A stretch of 64,000 nucleotides of DNA from NCBI RefSeq assembly GCF_018732085.1, contig NZ_CP076103.1, positions 5,394,001 through 5,458,000 on the forward strand, given 5' to 3'. This document shows positions 9,294-18,687 of this stretch, in pieces. The notes beneath the pieces were generated by a model. It searched no databases and was not told where the DNA came from. It saw only the letters and a program-made list of their open reading frames with translations. The stretch comes from Lysobacter capsici (GTDB lineage: Bacteria; Pseudomonadota; Gammaproteobacteria; Xanthomonadales; Xanthomonadaceae). The position numbers and the translations under genes are program-made. Numbering within the stretch: position 1 is the stretch's first letter; the number at the start of each line of letters is the position of its first letter.

Positions 9294-10583
9294 TCAGCGG
9301 CGGTAGCGCGCCGCGGTCAGCCCGTCCAGGCTGATCTGCGGCGCGCGGCCGGAAATCAGGTCGGCCATCACCCGCCCGGTGCCGGCCGCCATCGTCCAGC
9401 CCAGGGTGCCGTGACCGGTGGCGAGGTACAGATTCGAATACGGCGTCTCGCCGAGCACCGGCGTGCCGTCGGGCGTCATCGGCCGCAGCCCGCTCCAGAA
9501 TTCGACGCGGCAAGTATCGCCGCCGTGCGGGAACAGATCGGTCAACACATGCAGCAGGGTGTTGCGCCGCGCGTCGTGCAGGCGGCCGTCGTAACCGGCC
9601 AGTTCGGCGGTGCCGCCGACCCGGATGCGATCGCCCAGGCGGGTCACCGCCACCTTGTGGGTTTCGTCCATGATCGTCGATTCGGGCGCGTGCGCCGGAT
9701 CGGCGATCGGCACGGTGATCGAATAACCCTTGACCGGATACACCGGGATGCGGATGCCGATCGGCGCGAGCAGCAACGGCGAATAACTGCCCAAGGCCAG
9801 CAGGCAGGCATCGGCCTGCAGCACGCCGGCATCGGTCTGCACGCCGGTCATCTTCTCGCCCTGAGTCTGCAACGCCTGGATGTTCACGCCGAAACGAAAC
9901 TCCACGCCCAGCGCTTGCGCCATGCGCGCCAGAGTCTGGGTGAACTTGAAGCAGTCGCCGGTCTCGTCAAAGGGCAGCCGCAGCGCGCCGACGAACTTGT
10001 GCCTGACCTGCGCCAGCGCCGGCTCGTAGCGGACGTAGTCGTCGCGCCCGAGCAGTTCGAAGGCGACGCCGTGCTCGCGCAGGATCTCGATGTCCTTGCC
10101 GCTGTCGTCGAGCTGCTTGTGGGTGCGGAACAATTGCAGCGTGCCCTGCTGGCGATCGTCGTAGCCGATGCCGGTGTCGGCGCGCAGCTCGCGCAGGCAA
10201 TCGCGGCTGTACTCGGCCAGCCGCACCATGCGCGCCTTGTTGACGCGGTAACGCGCTTGGGTGCAGTTGCGCAGCATGGCCATGCACCAGCCCAGCATCG
10301 CCGGGTCGAGCAGGTTGCCGATCACCAGCGGGCGGTGCCGCATCGCCAGCCATTTGATCGCCTTCAGCGGCACGCCCGGCCCGGCCCACGGTGCGGCGTA
10401 GCCCGGCGACACCTCGCCGGCGTTGGCGAAACTGGTTTCCATCGCCGGCGCCGCCTGGCGATCGACGACGGTGACCCGATGGCCGGCCCTGGCCAGGTAG
10501 TACGCGGCGGTGGTTCCGATCACGCCGCTGCCCAGAACTAGAACCTTGATGGCCGTCTCCCGCTCGTGCCTGGATCGTGGCAC
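9294..10583 (-). CDS. dadA: D-amino acid dehydrogenase DadA (small subunit)
   Basis: This FAD enzyme oxidises D-amino acids, classically D-alanine, to keto acids and ammonia at the inner membrane. The dinucleotide-binding motif VLVLGSGVIGTTAAYYLA opens the conserved region, and the C-terminal motifs FWSGLRPMTPDGTPVLG and YLATGHGTLGWTMA are characteristic. Family members normally begin MKVLVLGSG. Here that first codon is ATC (10548-10550), with CTCCC (GGGAG in sense) 6 nt upstream, while the nearest ATG lies 11 codons earlier at 10583 without a good ribosome site. The listed start is the conservative ATG; translation from the AUC is plausible. No dadX racemase is adjacent. Confidence 0.9.
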   Translation of the reverse strand: MPRSRHERETAIKVLVLGSGVIGTTAAYYLARAGHRVTVVDRQAAPAMETSFANAGEVSPGYAAPWAGPGVPLKAIKWLAMRHRPLVIGNLLDPAMLGWCMAMLRNCTQARYRVNKARMVRLAEYSRDCLRELRADTGIGYDDRQQGTLQLFRTHKQLDDSGKDIEILREHGVAFELLGRDDYVRYEPALAQVRHKFVGALRLPFDETGDCFKFTQTLARMAQALGVEFRFGVNIQALQTQGEKMTGVQTDAGVLQADACLLALGSYSPLLLAPIGIRIPVYPVKGYSITVPIADPAHAPESTIMDETHKVAVTRLGDRIRVGGTAELAGYDGRLHDARRNTLLHVLTDLFPHGGDTCRVEFWSGLRPMTPDGTPVLGETPYSNLYLATGHGTLGWTMAAGTGRVMADLISGRAPQISLDGLTAARYRR

Positions 10584-10646
10584 GCGTGCCGCCGTTGAAG
10601 GAGCCGCGATCGTAGCAGTTGGCTTTATCGCCCGGCGTTGTCGCCG

Positions 10647-11400
10647 TTACCGACTCGCGCGACGCCGCAGCATCCACAGCGCCGCCAGCGCCAGCCCCGC
10701 ACTCAGAAACCGCAGCGAGTTGCCGATCCAGCCGGTCGCCGCGGTGTCGGACACCGCGAACACGGTCCACGCCGCGTTCAACGATACGTGCAGCACCCAG
10801 CCGCTCCAGATCGTCTCGCCGTCGAGCGCATCGAGCGCGGCGAACACCAGCGCACCGACGAAGGTGATCGCGAAAAATCTGCAAGGCCATGCCGCCGTCG
10901 GCGCCGGCCGACCACCCATGCACCAGCCCGAACACCAGCGCCTGGACCAGATACGCCGCCGGCCGCCGCCACGCCAACGCGCGGCGCACAAACACGAAAC
11001 CGAAACCGCGGAACACGATTTCTTCGAGCAACGGAAACAACACCGCGAGCATCAACAGATCCAGCGGCGACCATTCGCTCGACACATGGCCCATCCAGGC
11101 CAGGCCGATCCAGCACGGCAAGGTCGCCAGCGCGGTCAGCGCCGGGCCTTTCCATCCGTTCCAGCGCAGCCCCAGGTCGCGCGGCAGTTCGGCCCGGCGA
11201 CGACTCAACCCCATCGCCGCGGCCACCACGATCGCCACCGCCAGCACGTTGTCGAGGATCGAGCCGCCGTAGGCGAACGGCAGGCCCGGAATCTTCAATC
11301 CCAGCGCGGCGGCGATGTCGCGGAACTGCAGGGCGACCACCAGCGCCACGACGGCGACGAGGCTGGCGGCGAAGGTTCGCGAAGGACGCGCTGGATTCAT
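10647..11400 (-). pseudogene. CPBP-family intramembrane metalloprotease, frameshifted
   Basis: The frame from the ATG at 11400 encodes membrane helices and the Abi/CPBP motif 1 (LLEEIVFRG, the EExxxR signature) and motif 2 (LVFGLVHGW). It runs into the wrong frame at a run of five A (T in sense) at 10873-10877. A second frame ending at 10647 carries the rest, including motif 3 (LHVSLNAAW) and the last helices. Removing one base from the homopolymer restores one protein of about 250 aa. Family members cleave prenylated or membrane proteins and some give bacteriocin self-immunity. This is a recent mutation or a homopolymer sequencing error; the flanking parts are intact. Confidence 0.8.
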
Positions 11401-11643
11401 GCGATCGATGCTCCGTTCCCTGAGTCGGCCGGAGCATAGACCGGCGCGCGAGGCCCGAAACAGTGACGATAGGCGGGGTATCGAGCGGCCGTTGCCCAAT
11501 GAGCCGATCGGGCGCTCGATCGGCCGCTTACGGGCGAGCGCCGCCTCGCATCGGCTCGCGAAACCTCAACGGCCGATACGTCGGGGCGGAAGAGGGCTCA
11601 TCGCGACAGGGATCATGGCGTCCGACTCGTCTTGCCGGCGCGC

Positions 11644-12081
11644 TCAGCCGAGTTCCTGGGCGAGTCCGATCAGCAGTCCTTCCGGCCCGCGGATGTAGCA
11701 CAGCCGATACACGTTTTTATAGTCGACCACCTCGCCGACGAGCTGCGCGCCCCGCGCGCGGAGCTTTTCGAGCGTCTGGTCCAGATCGTCCACGGCGAAC
11801 ATCACGCGCAGGTAGCCCAACGCGTTGACCGGCGCGTTGCGATGGTCTTCCACCACCGTCGGCCGCAGAAAGCGCGACAGCTCGAGCCGGCTGTGACCGT
11901 CCGGCGTGCGCATCATCGCGACCTCGACATGCTGATCGCCCAGCCCGGTCACACGCCCGGCCCATTCGCCTTCGATCGAGCCCCGCCCTTCGAGCTCCAG
12001 GCCGAGTTCGCGAAAGAAATCGATCGTCGCCTCGAGGTCCTCGACGACGATGCCTACGTTGTCCATCCGCTTGAGCGCCAT
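11644..12081 (-). CDS. VOC-superfamily (glyoxalase-like) protein
   Basis: 145 aa from the ATG at 12081. It has two beta-alpha-beta-beta-beta halves, starting RMDNVGIVVEDLEATIDFF and again near NALGYLRVMFAVDDLDQTL. Metal-ligand positions typical of VOC enzymes are present as H51 or the E66-type residues and a C-terminal GPEGLLIGLAQ strand. Family members are lyases, dioxygenases or antibiotic-binding proteins, and the substrate cannot be assigned. The protein is cytoplasmic and monocistronic. An upstream in-frame extension lacks family character, so the shorter start is preferred. Confidence 0.8.
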   Translation of the reverse strand: MALKRMDNVGIVVEDLEATIDFFRELGLELEGRGSIEGEWAGRVTGLGDQHVEVAMMRTPDGHSRLELSRFLRPTVVEDHRNAPVNALGYLRVMFAVDDLDQTLEKLRARGAQLVGEVVDYKNVYRLCYIRGPEGLLIGLAQELG

Positions 12082-12334
12082 GTTTCCAGTCTCCCAGGTG
12101 TCGTTCGGCCTGACCACGGGCTCGGCGCCCGCAACACCTGTGGATGATGCCATGTGGATCCGCGCCCAGACCCAGGCTCGCTTCGCGAAGCGATTGCACG
12201 ACCGACCTGCCGCCGGCCCGCGAGGACCGGCGGCCGTCGGGCTTGCATCGCACAACGACACCCGCGATGCATCACCCCATGCCGGCGACCGATCGCCGCA
12301 ACCCGGGCGATTCGGCCGCGGCATGTTCAGCGTT

Positions 12335-12550
12335 TCACGGCGCCGCGCAGCACAGGCAGTTCTTGCCGTCCGGGGTCAGATCGCCGCCCGGGATGCCGCA
12401 GCGCGAGCGGCAGGCGATCGTCTGGCAGCGCGCCTTGAGGCCGTCGCCGCTGGACAGATCGTTGGCGAACACCTGGAAACATCCGAATCCCATGGCGGTC
12501 GAGAACAGCGTGGCGATCAGTACGTTACGAATACGGGTATTGCGCTTCAT
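12335..12550 (-). CDS. Secreted Cys-rich small peptide
   Basis: 71 aa. Residues 1-29 form a signal peptide (MKRNTRIRNVLIATLFSTAM, cleavage after FANDL-type or VFA). The mature part is about 42 residues with six cysteines, C42, C47, C51, C65, C67 and C68, in RCQTIACRSRC and NCLCCAAP. Such density predicts disulfide bonds, metal binding or a modified peptide. It lies 145 bp downstream of, and on the same strand as, a membrane-anchored thioredoxin-like gene, which could handle its thiols. I do not recognise the family; it has some likeness in layout to small MauA/QhpC-type redox subunits but lacks a recognisable signature. Confidence 0.65.
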   Translation of the reverse strand: MKRNTRIRNVLIATLFSTAMGFGCFQVFANDLSSGDGLKARCQTIACRSRCGIPGGDLTPDGKNCLCCAAP

Positions 12551-12695
12551 CGTCTTTCTCCCTGATGTTCCGCTCCGCCCTTCCAGGACCGACGCGAACG
12601 CGATGGTTCGGGCCGGTGGCGGCCCTGCAATCCGGAGCGGCGCGACCGCCTGTGTCCGGCAACGGGTCGTCCCGACCCGTGAAGCGCCCTGCCTT

Positions 12696-13385
12696 TCAGG
12701 GCGACTCCTTGTTCGCGACCCGCGCGGCGGCGCCGCCGGATCGTTCGGGCTCGTCTAGCGCCGCCAGCACCGCGCGCAGATCCGCCGCTTCGTCGATCAC
12801 GCCCATGCGCGCGTAGCGCACGCGCCCGTCCGCGCCGATCACCAGCAGCAGCGGCACGCTGTGTGCGCGGAACAGCATCGCGGTGCGCACCTCGGTGTTG
12901 GCGATGATCGGAAAATCCAGCGCATGCGCGCGTGCGTAGGCGCCCGCATCGGCGGCGCTCGCGCTGGCCACGCCGATCATCTGCGCACGGCCCTTCGACG
13001 CCGCCGGCACCTGCGCGGCGATCGCCTTGACCATCGGCAGCGAAGCCAGGCAATGCGGGCAGGTGGTGCTGAAGAAGTACAACACCTGGTAATCCGCGCG
13101 CGGCTCGCCGAGCACGACCGCACCGCCGTCCAGCGCGGTCAGCGCCACCTTCGGCACGTACATGCCGACGAAGGGATCGTTGACCCGCTCGACCAGTCCG
13201 CGCCGCTCCTGGCGCAGCTCGCGCAACTGCCAGGCGAGCACCATCACCAGCGCGCAGGCCAGCACCAGGCCCAGGGTCAATACGAGCGACACACCGCGCG
13301 CGGGCCTGGACGCAGTCGCCGAGTCGGCGCTGGCACGGCGAACCACCGCGGGAATTTGCCGCGGTCCGGAAGGTGGCGAACTCAT
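12696..13385 (-). CDS. Membrane-anchored thioredoxin-like (TlpA/MauD-type) protein
   Basis: 229 aa from the ATG at 13385; longer in-frame starts add unlikely residues. An N-terminal arm of about 35 residues precedes one membrane helix (about 37-57). A periplasmic thioredoxin-fold domain follows with the active-site motif CPHC in YFFSTTCPHCLASLPMVK, and the cis-proline region HSVPLLLVIGADG. It would reduce or isomerise disulfides in the periplasm. The CPHC motif is DsbA-like, whereas MauD/TlpA usually have CPxC variants. The Cys-rich secreted peptide directly downstream is a plausible client. Confidence 0.8.
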   Translation of the reverse strand: MSSPPSGPRQIPAVVRRASADSATASRPARGVSLVLTLGLVLACALVMVLAWQLRELRQERRGLVERVNDPFVGMYVPKVALTALDGGAVVLGEPRADYQVLYFFSTTCPHCLASLPMVKAIAAQVPAASKGRAQMIGVASASAADAGAYARAHALDFPIIANTEVRTAMLFRAHSVPLLLVIGADGRVRYARMGVIDEAADLRAVLAALDEPERSGGAAARVANKESP

Positions 13386-13926
13386 GACCCCGCCCGCCGC
13401 GCGCCGAGGCCACCGCCCGGATGTGGCGCATGCGCGACGCACGAGGCGATCGCGCGACACCGCGTGCGCGCGAAGAAATTCGATGAAGCCGATAAACCCG
13501 CGGCACCCGATGCACGATCGGGTCCGCGATACACGAACCTGGTCAACGCGACCCTCCTTGGCAGATGGCGCCCCCGCGCCGCACGCGGCCGCCGTGTCCC
13601 CAGCGCCGCGCCTGAGCCAGGACTATGCCGCAGCCAGCGCCGAGGCACGTGCCGGCGGTCACATATCGCGATCGTGCATGCGGTCGCAGTTGCGTCTCGG
13701 CGGGCGCCGGGCGGGCACCGCTCGTAAATGCTCGCACCCCTCGCTCGTATCGCATCGCGAGGTTCGCATCGTCGGTCGCAGCCCCGATGCCATCGCGATG
13801 TCGGGTTCCTTGCCCGGGTTGCGAACTACCCGGGGATGCCGTCCGCGGCGGCTCCCATGCCGCGCGCGCCGGGTCCGGCTCCCGAGGGAGTCGTTCCTTT
13901 TCACTGTCGTTCCACGGAGATGCGCA
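13386..13926. other. 541-bp gap without a convincing gene
   Basis: This lies between the divergent thioredoxin-like gene and the secreted protein gene at 13927. It should hold both promoters. Short open frames on both strands have no recognisable domain or ribosome site. I see no strong palindrome. Confidence 0.5.
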
Positions 13927-14586
13927 ATGAAGTATCCGGCACCGTTCGCCGCCGTCGCTCTGGCTTCCGCCTTGGTTTTGACCTGCACGTCCGCGTTCGC
14001 CCAAGCCCCGTCCAACAACCCGATGGACGGCGTCGGCGTCGCCCACAACAGCTACGCCGGCTGCGTCGTCGCCCAGGATCCGCGCAGCCAGCGCAACCCG
14101 GTCGAGGTCATGATCAACGAGTGCGGCTATCAGACTCAGCGCCCGCGCGACGAAGCCATCGCCTACTACACCGCGTTCGTCGAACAGGCGCATACCGACC
14201 GCGCGCTGTCGCTGACCGCCAACCTCGCGCCGTATCGCAAGCACTTCAGCGCCGCGCAATACGCCTACTTCGAAAACGCCGAGCGCATCCTGGCCACCTC
14301 GCGCGATGCCGCCGAAGCGAGCAGGAAACTGGTCGATCTGGAAAACGCCGCGGTCAATCACCTGGCCCGCGGCGACACCGACCGGGCCGTGCTCGGTGGG
14401 CTGAGCACGCTGCGGCATTCGCTCGAGCTGTGGGGCAATTCCAGCGTGGTCACGGCCGGGCCGATCGAGGTCGCCGCGGCCGATGCGGCGGGCTTCGTCG
14501 TCGGTTTCATGATGGCGACCGAAAACAAGCTCGAAGCGGCGGTGGCCAATGCCGTGGCGCAGTCGGTGGCGGCGGCGCTGCGCTGA
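13927..14586 (+). CDS. Secreted hypothetical protein, 219 aa
   Basis: The start at 13927 has GGAG 8 nt upstream and gives a signal peptide (about 1-25, ending TSAFA before QAP). The mature protein is helical, with a Cys pair near its N-terminus (AGCVVAQ and NECGYQ), a middle region rich in Tyr and Ala and a Gly/Ala-rich C-terminus (AAADAAGFVVGFMMATEN) that may be membrane-associating. I do not recognise the family. It is followed by a strong hairpin at 14602-14632, so it is probably transcribed alone. Confidence 0.7.
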   Translation: MKYPAPFAAVALASALVLTCTSAFAQAPSNNPMDGVGVAHNSYAGCVVAQDPRSQRNPVEVMINECGYQTQRPRDEAIAYYTAFVEQAHTDRALSLTANLAPYRKHFSAAQYAYFENAERILATSRDAAEASRKLVDLENAAVNHLARGDTDRAVLGGLSTLRHSLELWGNSSVVTAGPIEVAAADAAGFVVGFMMATENKLEAAVANAVAQSVAAALR

Positions 14587-14601
14587 GGTTTGCGGCGACG
14601 G

Positions 14602-14632
14602 CGATCGGGCCCGGGTTGTCCGGGTCCGATCG
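14602..14632 (+). terminator. Terminator-like hairpin after the 219-aa gene
   Basis: CGATCGGGCCCGG pairs with CCGGGTCCGATCG across a 5-nt loop, starting 15 bp after the stop at 14586. There is only a weak T-tract. It is the likely end of the upstream transcript. Confidence 0.6.
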
Positions 14633-14675
14633 TTCGCGGTTGAACCGCAAGCAGGAAATGAGGGCGATCTGATCG

Positions 14676-14787
14676 AACAGCGTCGGGCTTGAAAGACCCT
14701 CCCACAAAGGCCTCGAAGCCCTTCCACAAAGACCTCGTGGCGGCTGAGGGACTGTTGTGCGAGGGCCTTTCAAGCCCGACGCTGTCC
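14676..14787. repeat. REP-like palindrome, family A (second copy)
   Basis: The left arm CAGCGTCGGGCTTGAAAGAC plus CCTCCCACAA pairs with the right arm TTGTGCGAGGGCCTTTCAAG plus CCCGACGCTGTC, with a ~47-bp centre. It resembles the element at 120-201 in arm sequence and size. It lies in the 452-bp gap between two secreted-protein genes, which otherwise shows no gene. Confidence 0.75.
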
Positions 14788-15038
14788 GGTCAGGTCGCGG
14801 CCTGCGATCGGCCCATGGCCCGCCTCCATCGGCGATGGCATCGGCGATGTCGGGTTTGCCCCCCGAACCACGAACTGCCAGGACGGGGAACTGCATCCGC
14901 AGCTTTCCGAACGGCCGGGCGTGGCTGCGACATGGGCGACGACCGGCGACTCACGCCAGGGGAAAGGGCCATGCACAGGAACGCAAAGACACTCACGCCG
15001 GCTGCCGCGGCAGCCCATCGTCACGGAGGCCGGTCGCC

Positions 15039-16880
15039 ATGAAATTGCGCATGTTGATGCTGACGGCGGGCGCGACCGCCTGCCTGGTTTTCGTCGCGAC
15101 GCTGTCCTTGTCGGGCGCCGCGTCCGACGCGGTGGCCGCCGACAAACCCGACCCGTACGGGTTCGAGAACGCGCCCCCGGCGGTGCAGTCGCTGGACCTC
15201 ACCGCGCTGCCCGAAGGCAGCTCCAGCGAAGGCAATGCCTTGCTGGAAGTGCGCTACGTCCAGGGCCAGGTGCTGCCGGCCACGATCGAACTGACCAAGG
15301 ACGAACGCAAAGTCGAGCTGCGCGCCAGCGAACACGACCCGATGCTCTACGCCGCTTACATCGACTTCGATTTCGACGAACTGATCCAGGAACAGCAGCG
15401 ACGCCAGCAACTGGCGCAGACGATCCGTTCGGTGCCGGTGTTCGACGGCCGCGAACTGGTCGCCAACATCGGCCTGAGCTTCCTGGAGCCCAGCGACGTG
15501 CAGGCCCGCGTGCGCAGCCATCTGCCGGTGCGGATCCCGTGGGAAACCATCTTCGACGTGCCCGGCCAGATCCATGCGGAGAAGTCGCTGCTGATCACCG
15601 ACCCGACCGTGGTGCAGGACCCGACCCGCACCTTCGATTACTGCGACAAGAGCGGCGGCCCGAACGGCACCGGCAATCCGAACGGCGCGTGGTCGTTCAA
15701 GACCCTGATGACCAACATGTCCAGCCACGCCACCGACAGCGTCGGCGCGGCCAACTTCGTGCAGGACTGGCTCAATACCTACAGCGACCGCACCTACGCC
15801 GCGCAGCGGGTCATCAACCATTGGCCGCGGATTGCCGGCACCAACACCCTCGACCTGGACAAGTCGCCGATGCGGCTGCTGGCGATCGTCAACCGCATGG
15901 ACATCCGCAACAACGCGAGCTACGGCGGCCGCAACGCCGGCGAAGTGCGTTTCGTGTTCGGCGTGCTCGGCAACGACGGCAACACCGACTCGGTGGCGGG
16001 CATCCGCAGTTGCCGCCAGCTCGCGTTCACCGTGATCCTGGAGTACGGCATTCCGCAGCACGGCTGCGCCAACATCCAGGCCTATGCGCAACAGTGGAAA
16101 TCGCTGGGCAATCTGGCCTGGGGCGCGGGTTACAACCAGGCGCTGCAGAACGTCACCAACGTGGTCACGGCCCGCCATGCCGCGCCGCTGAAGATCAACG
16201 GCAGCGCGATCAACCAGGTGCGCTCCGACGAAATATCGCTGCTGCATCCGCTCGACGCCTTTCCGTCGATCGAGCCCGATCCGGAAGACAACAAGCCCTG
16301 GGAGCTGCGCGAGTATCACCTCGACCCGACCACGCTCGGCCTGAAGAAGGTCAACGTGGCGCTGACCCCGGACCGGCACGTCGGCCACAACTTCAACAAC
16401 ACCGCGACGCTGGCCCAGTTCATCAACGACAACACCAACGCCATCCTCAACAACACCTACTCGGTGCCGGCCCTGCTCAACGGCCAGCCGTTCCAGGCCT
16501 TGACCTCGCACAACCCGCACACCCATCCCAACGGCGTGTGGAAAGCGCCCAACATCGCCAGCAACCAGGCGCGCCATCTGTTCTCGTTGAACACCTGCAA
16601 CGCCTGCCATGGCAGCGAAACCCAGACCAGTTTCCTGCACATCCTCCCGCGCGATGTCGACCAGTCGGCCGATCTGTCGCGCTTCATGGTCGGCAACGGC
16701 AGCCTGGAAAATCCCGGCACCTACACCGTCGTCGATCCGGTCTCCGGGGTGCAGCGCCAGTTCGGCGAACTCCATCACCGTCAGCAGGACCTGGCTTCGC
16801 TGGTCAACATGAGCTGCGCCGGTCCGGGCTTCGTGGCCGATCTGCTGGGTACCAACCGCGTCCAGATCCGTTCGCACTGA
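15039..16880 (+). CDS. Large secreted protein with one c-type heme motif
   Basis: 613 aa from the ATG at 15039, which has GGAGG 9 nt upstream; a longer frame runs back through repeat DNA. A signal peptide (about 1-34, ending AVAA) precedes a beta-rich N-terminal region, then a large domain with many Asn/Asp residues and SPMRLLAIVNRMDIRNN. A single CxxCH motif (C520-N-A-C523-H524, in LNTCNACHG) predicts one covalent heme in the periplasm. The family is seen in environmental proteobacteria as uncharacterised cytochrome-like secreted proteins; I cannot name an electron partner. It ends 60 bp before a strong hairpin. Confidence 0.8.
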   Translation: MKLRMLMLTAGATACLVFVATLSLSGAASDAVAADKPDPYGFENAPPAVQSLDLTALPEGSSSEGNALLEVRYVQGQVLPATIELTKDERKVELRASEHDPMLYAAYIDFDFDELIQEQQRRQQLAQTIRSVPVFDGRELVANIGLSFLEPSDVQARVRSHLPVRIPWETIFDVPGQIHAEKSLLITDPTVVQDPTRTFDYCDKSGGPNGTGNPNGAWSFKTLMTNMSSHATDSVGAANFVQDWLNTYSDRTYAAQRVINHWPRIAGTNTLDLDKSPMRLLAIVNRMDIRNNASYGGRNAGEVRFVFGVLGNDGNTDSVAGIRSCRQLAFTVILEYGIPQHGCANIQAYAQQWKSLGNLAWGAGYNQALQNVTNVVTARHAAPLKINGSAINQVRSDEISLLHPLDAFPSIEPDPEDNKPWELREYHLDPTTLGLKKVNVALTPDRHVGHNFNNTATLAQFINDNTNAILNNTYSVPALLNGQPFQALTSHNPHTHPNGVWKAPNIASNQARHLFSLNTCNACHGSETQTSFLHILPRDVDQSADLSRFMVGNGSLENPGTYTVVDPVSGVQRQFGELHHRQQDLASLVNMSCAGPGFVADLLGTNRVQIRSH

Positions 16881-16941
16881 TCGGTTCGCGCTGATTGATT
16901 TGCACCGATCCGATCGCACCGATCCGATCGCAATCGGCGGC

Positions 16942-16974
16942 GACAACGGCCGGACTTCGCGTCCGGCCGTTGTC
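16942..16974 (+). terminator. Strong terminator hairpin
   Basis: GACAACGGCCGGAC and GTCCGGCCGTTGTC form a perfect 14-bp stem with a TTCGC loop. It lies about 60 bp after the stop of the heme protein gene. A short direct repeat of ACCGATCCGATCGC (about 16905-16931) lies between. The rest of the 362-bp gap to 17243 shows no gene. Confidence 0.75.
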
Positions 16975-17242
16975 GGCCGATCCGCCCCACAGCAAGCAGC
17001 GAACCCGCCATCGATTGCCGGCGCACGAGGCCGGCCGCACGCCGACGCCGACCGCGCGCAGCCCGCCCGGATCGTCTGCGCGATCGCGCAAACCATGCGC
17101 TGCGTCCGATCCGGGAAGTGACCGCGCCAGCGGGCCGGAAACGCGCCGCAGGCACCGATAGCGAACCGTGATCCACCCGGCAAACACCGCTCGGTCGCGC
17201 CGCTAGTCTCGGCCGGATTCCCCCGCGCTTACGGCACCCGAC

Positions 17243-18520
17243 ATGGTCGACATCCATCACCCAGGGCCGTACTTCGCGATCATGCTGGCGACCTTCGCCT
17301 TCGCCTCGCTGCCGCTGTTCCGCGGCGCCGACCTCGCCGGACCGCGGCCGGACCAGCGCACCGACACCCTCGACGGCCTGCGCGGCTTCCTCGCCCTGAG
17401 CGTGTTCGCGGCGCATACGGTCGTGCATTACGAATACCTGCGCAGCGGTGTGTGGAAACCGTCGAGCGCGCAGTTCTACACCGTCGCCGGACTGCTGGGC
17501 GTGTGCCTGTTCTTCATGGTCACCGGTTTTTTGTTCTGGACCAAACTGCTCAAGGCCGGCGGCCGTCCGGGCTGGAAGGCGCTGTACATCGGCCGGGTGT
17601 TCCGGCTGGGACCGGTGTATCTGGCGGTGGTGCTGACGATGATCGGCGTGGTCGCCTATCGCACCGGCTTGCAGTTGCAGGTGCCGCTGCCGCAGGCGAT
17701 CGCCTCGACGCTGGCGTGGCTCGCGCTCGGCATCGTGCCGCCTCCGCCGACGCTCAACGGCTATGCCGACACCGGCACCATCCTCGCCGGGGTGACCTGG
17801 ACCTTGTTCTTCGAATGGCTGTTCTATTTCTCGCTGCCGCTGCTGGCGGTGTTCGTGCGCCGCGGCCGGCATCTGGCGTTCACCGGCGCGCTGGTCGCGG
17901 CCTGCCTGCTGACCATCGTCGCGGCGACCTGGAACGGCGGTTTCCAGGCCGGGGTCAAACCGCGTCCGGCGCTGATGCTGGCGGTGCTGGCCGAACTGAT
18001 CCTGCTGTTCGCCTCGGGCATGTTCGTCGCCTCGCTGTTGCATGCCGGCATCGGCGAACGCCTGGGCCTGCAGCGGCGGCGCTGGGCGGTGCTCGCGCTG
18101 CTGTGCCTGGCGCTGGTGTTCGTCGCGATGCTCGACATGCGCAACCTGGGGATGCTCGCGTTGTTCGCGCTGTGCCCGCTGGCCGGCACCTTCCTGTGGA
18201 TCGTGTGTTCGGGCAACCGTCTGTTCGGCGTATTGGCGTGGCCGGCGTCGCGGCGCCTGAGCAGCCTGAGCTACGGCATCTACCTGGGCCAGGGCCTGGC
18301 GCTGGTCGCGGTGTTCGCGATCCCCGGGGTCAAGGACTACGCGATGAGCGGCACGCTGGCGTTCTGGCTGGTCAACACCGTCTGCGCACTGGTGCTGGTG
18401 ACCGGCGCATTGGCGCTCTACGTCTGGATCGAGGAGCCGGGCATCCGCCTGGGCAGGCGCTGGATACAGCGGCTGCGCACGCGGCCCGACGCACTGGTGC
18501 CGCTGGCCTCGACCGGCTAG
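17243..18520 (+). CDS. Acyltransferase 3 family membrane protein (OafA-like)
   Basis: 425 aa with about ten membrane helices. The family's N-terminal signature is visible as TDTLDGLRGFLALSVFAAHT (about 40-59), where the R and H residues are the conserved catalytic ones, followed by LGVCLFFMVTGFLFW and a conserved YIGRVFRLGPVYL. Such enzymes move acetyl or other acyl groups onto lipopolysaccharide, exopolysaccharide or peptidoglycan at the inner membrane. No sugar-transfer genes are adjacent, so the acceptor is unknown. Confidence 0.85.
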   Translation: MVDIHHPGPYFAIMLATFAFASLPLFRGADLAGPRPDQRTDTLDGLRGFLALSVFAAHTVVHYEYLRSGVWKPSSAQFYTVAGLLGVCLFFMVTGFLFWTKLLKAGGRPGWKALYIGRVFRLGPVYLAVVLTMIGVVAYRTGLQLQVPLPQAIASTLAWLALGIVPPPPTLNGYADTGTILAGVTWTLFFEWLFYFSLPLLAVFVRRGRHLAFTGALVAACLLTIVAATWNGGFQAGVKPRPALMLAVLAELILLFASGMFVASLLHAGIGERLGLQRRRWAVLALLCLALVFVAMLDMRNLGMLALFALCPLAGTFLWIVCSGNRLFGVLAWPASRRLSSLSYGIYLGQGLALVAVFAIPGVKDYAMSGTLAFWLVNTVCALVLVTGALALYVWIEEPGIRLGRRWIQRLRTRPDALVPLASTG

Positions 18521-18687
18521 CCGCGGGCAACACCGCGCGCGGCCACGCCCGCAAGATACGGCCGGCGCACAACGTCCGAACGCGGCCGCGGCGGCCATCG
18601 GCGGTGTGCAACTCGGCACACGCGGGATAAATGGCTCACGCGAAACCGAAGCGCTATGCTGCGCCCCTCCCGTCCGGCCCCCCCTCG

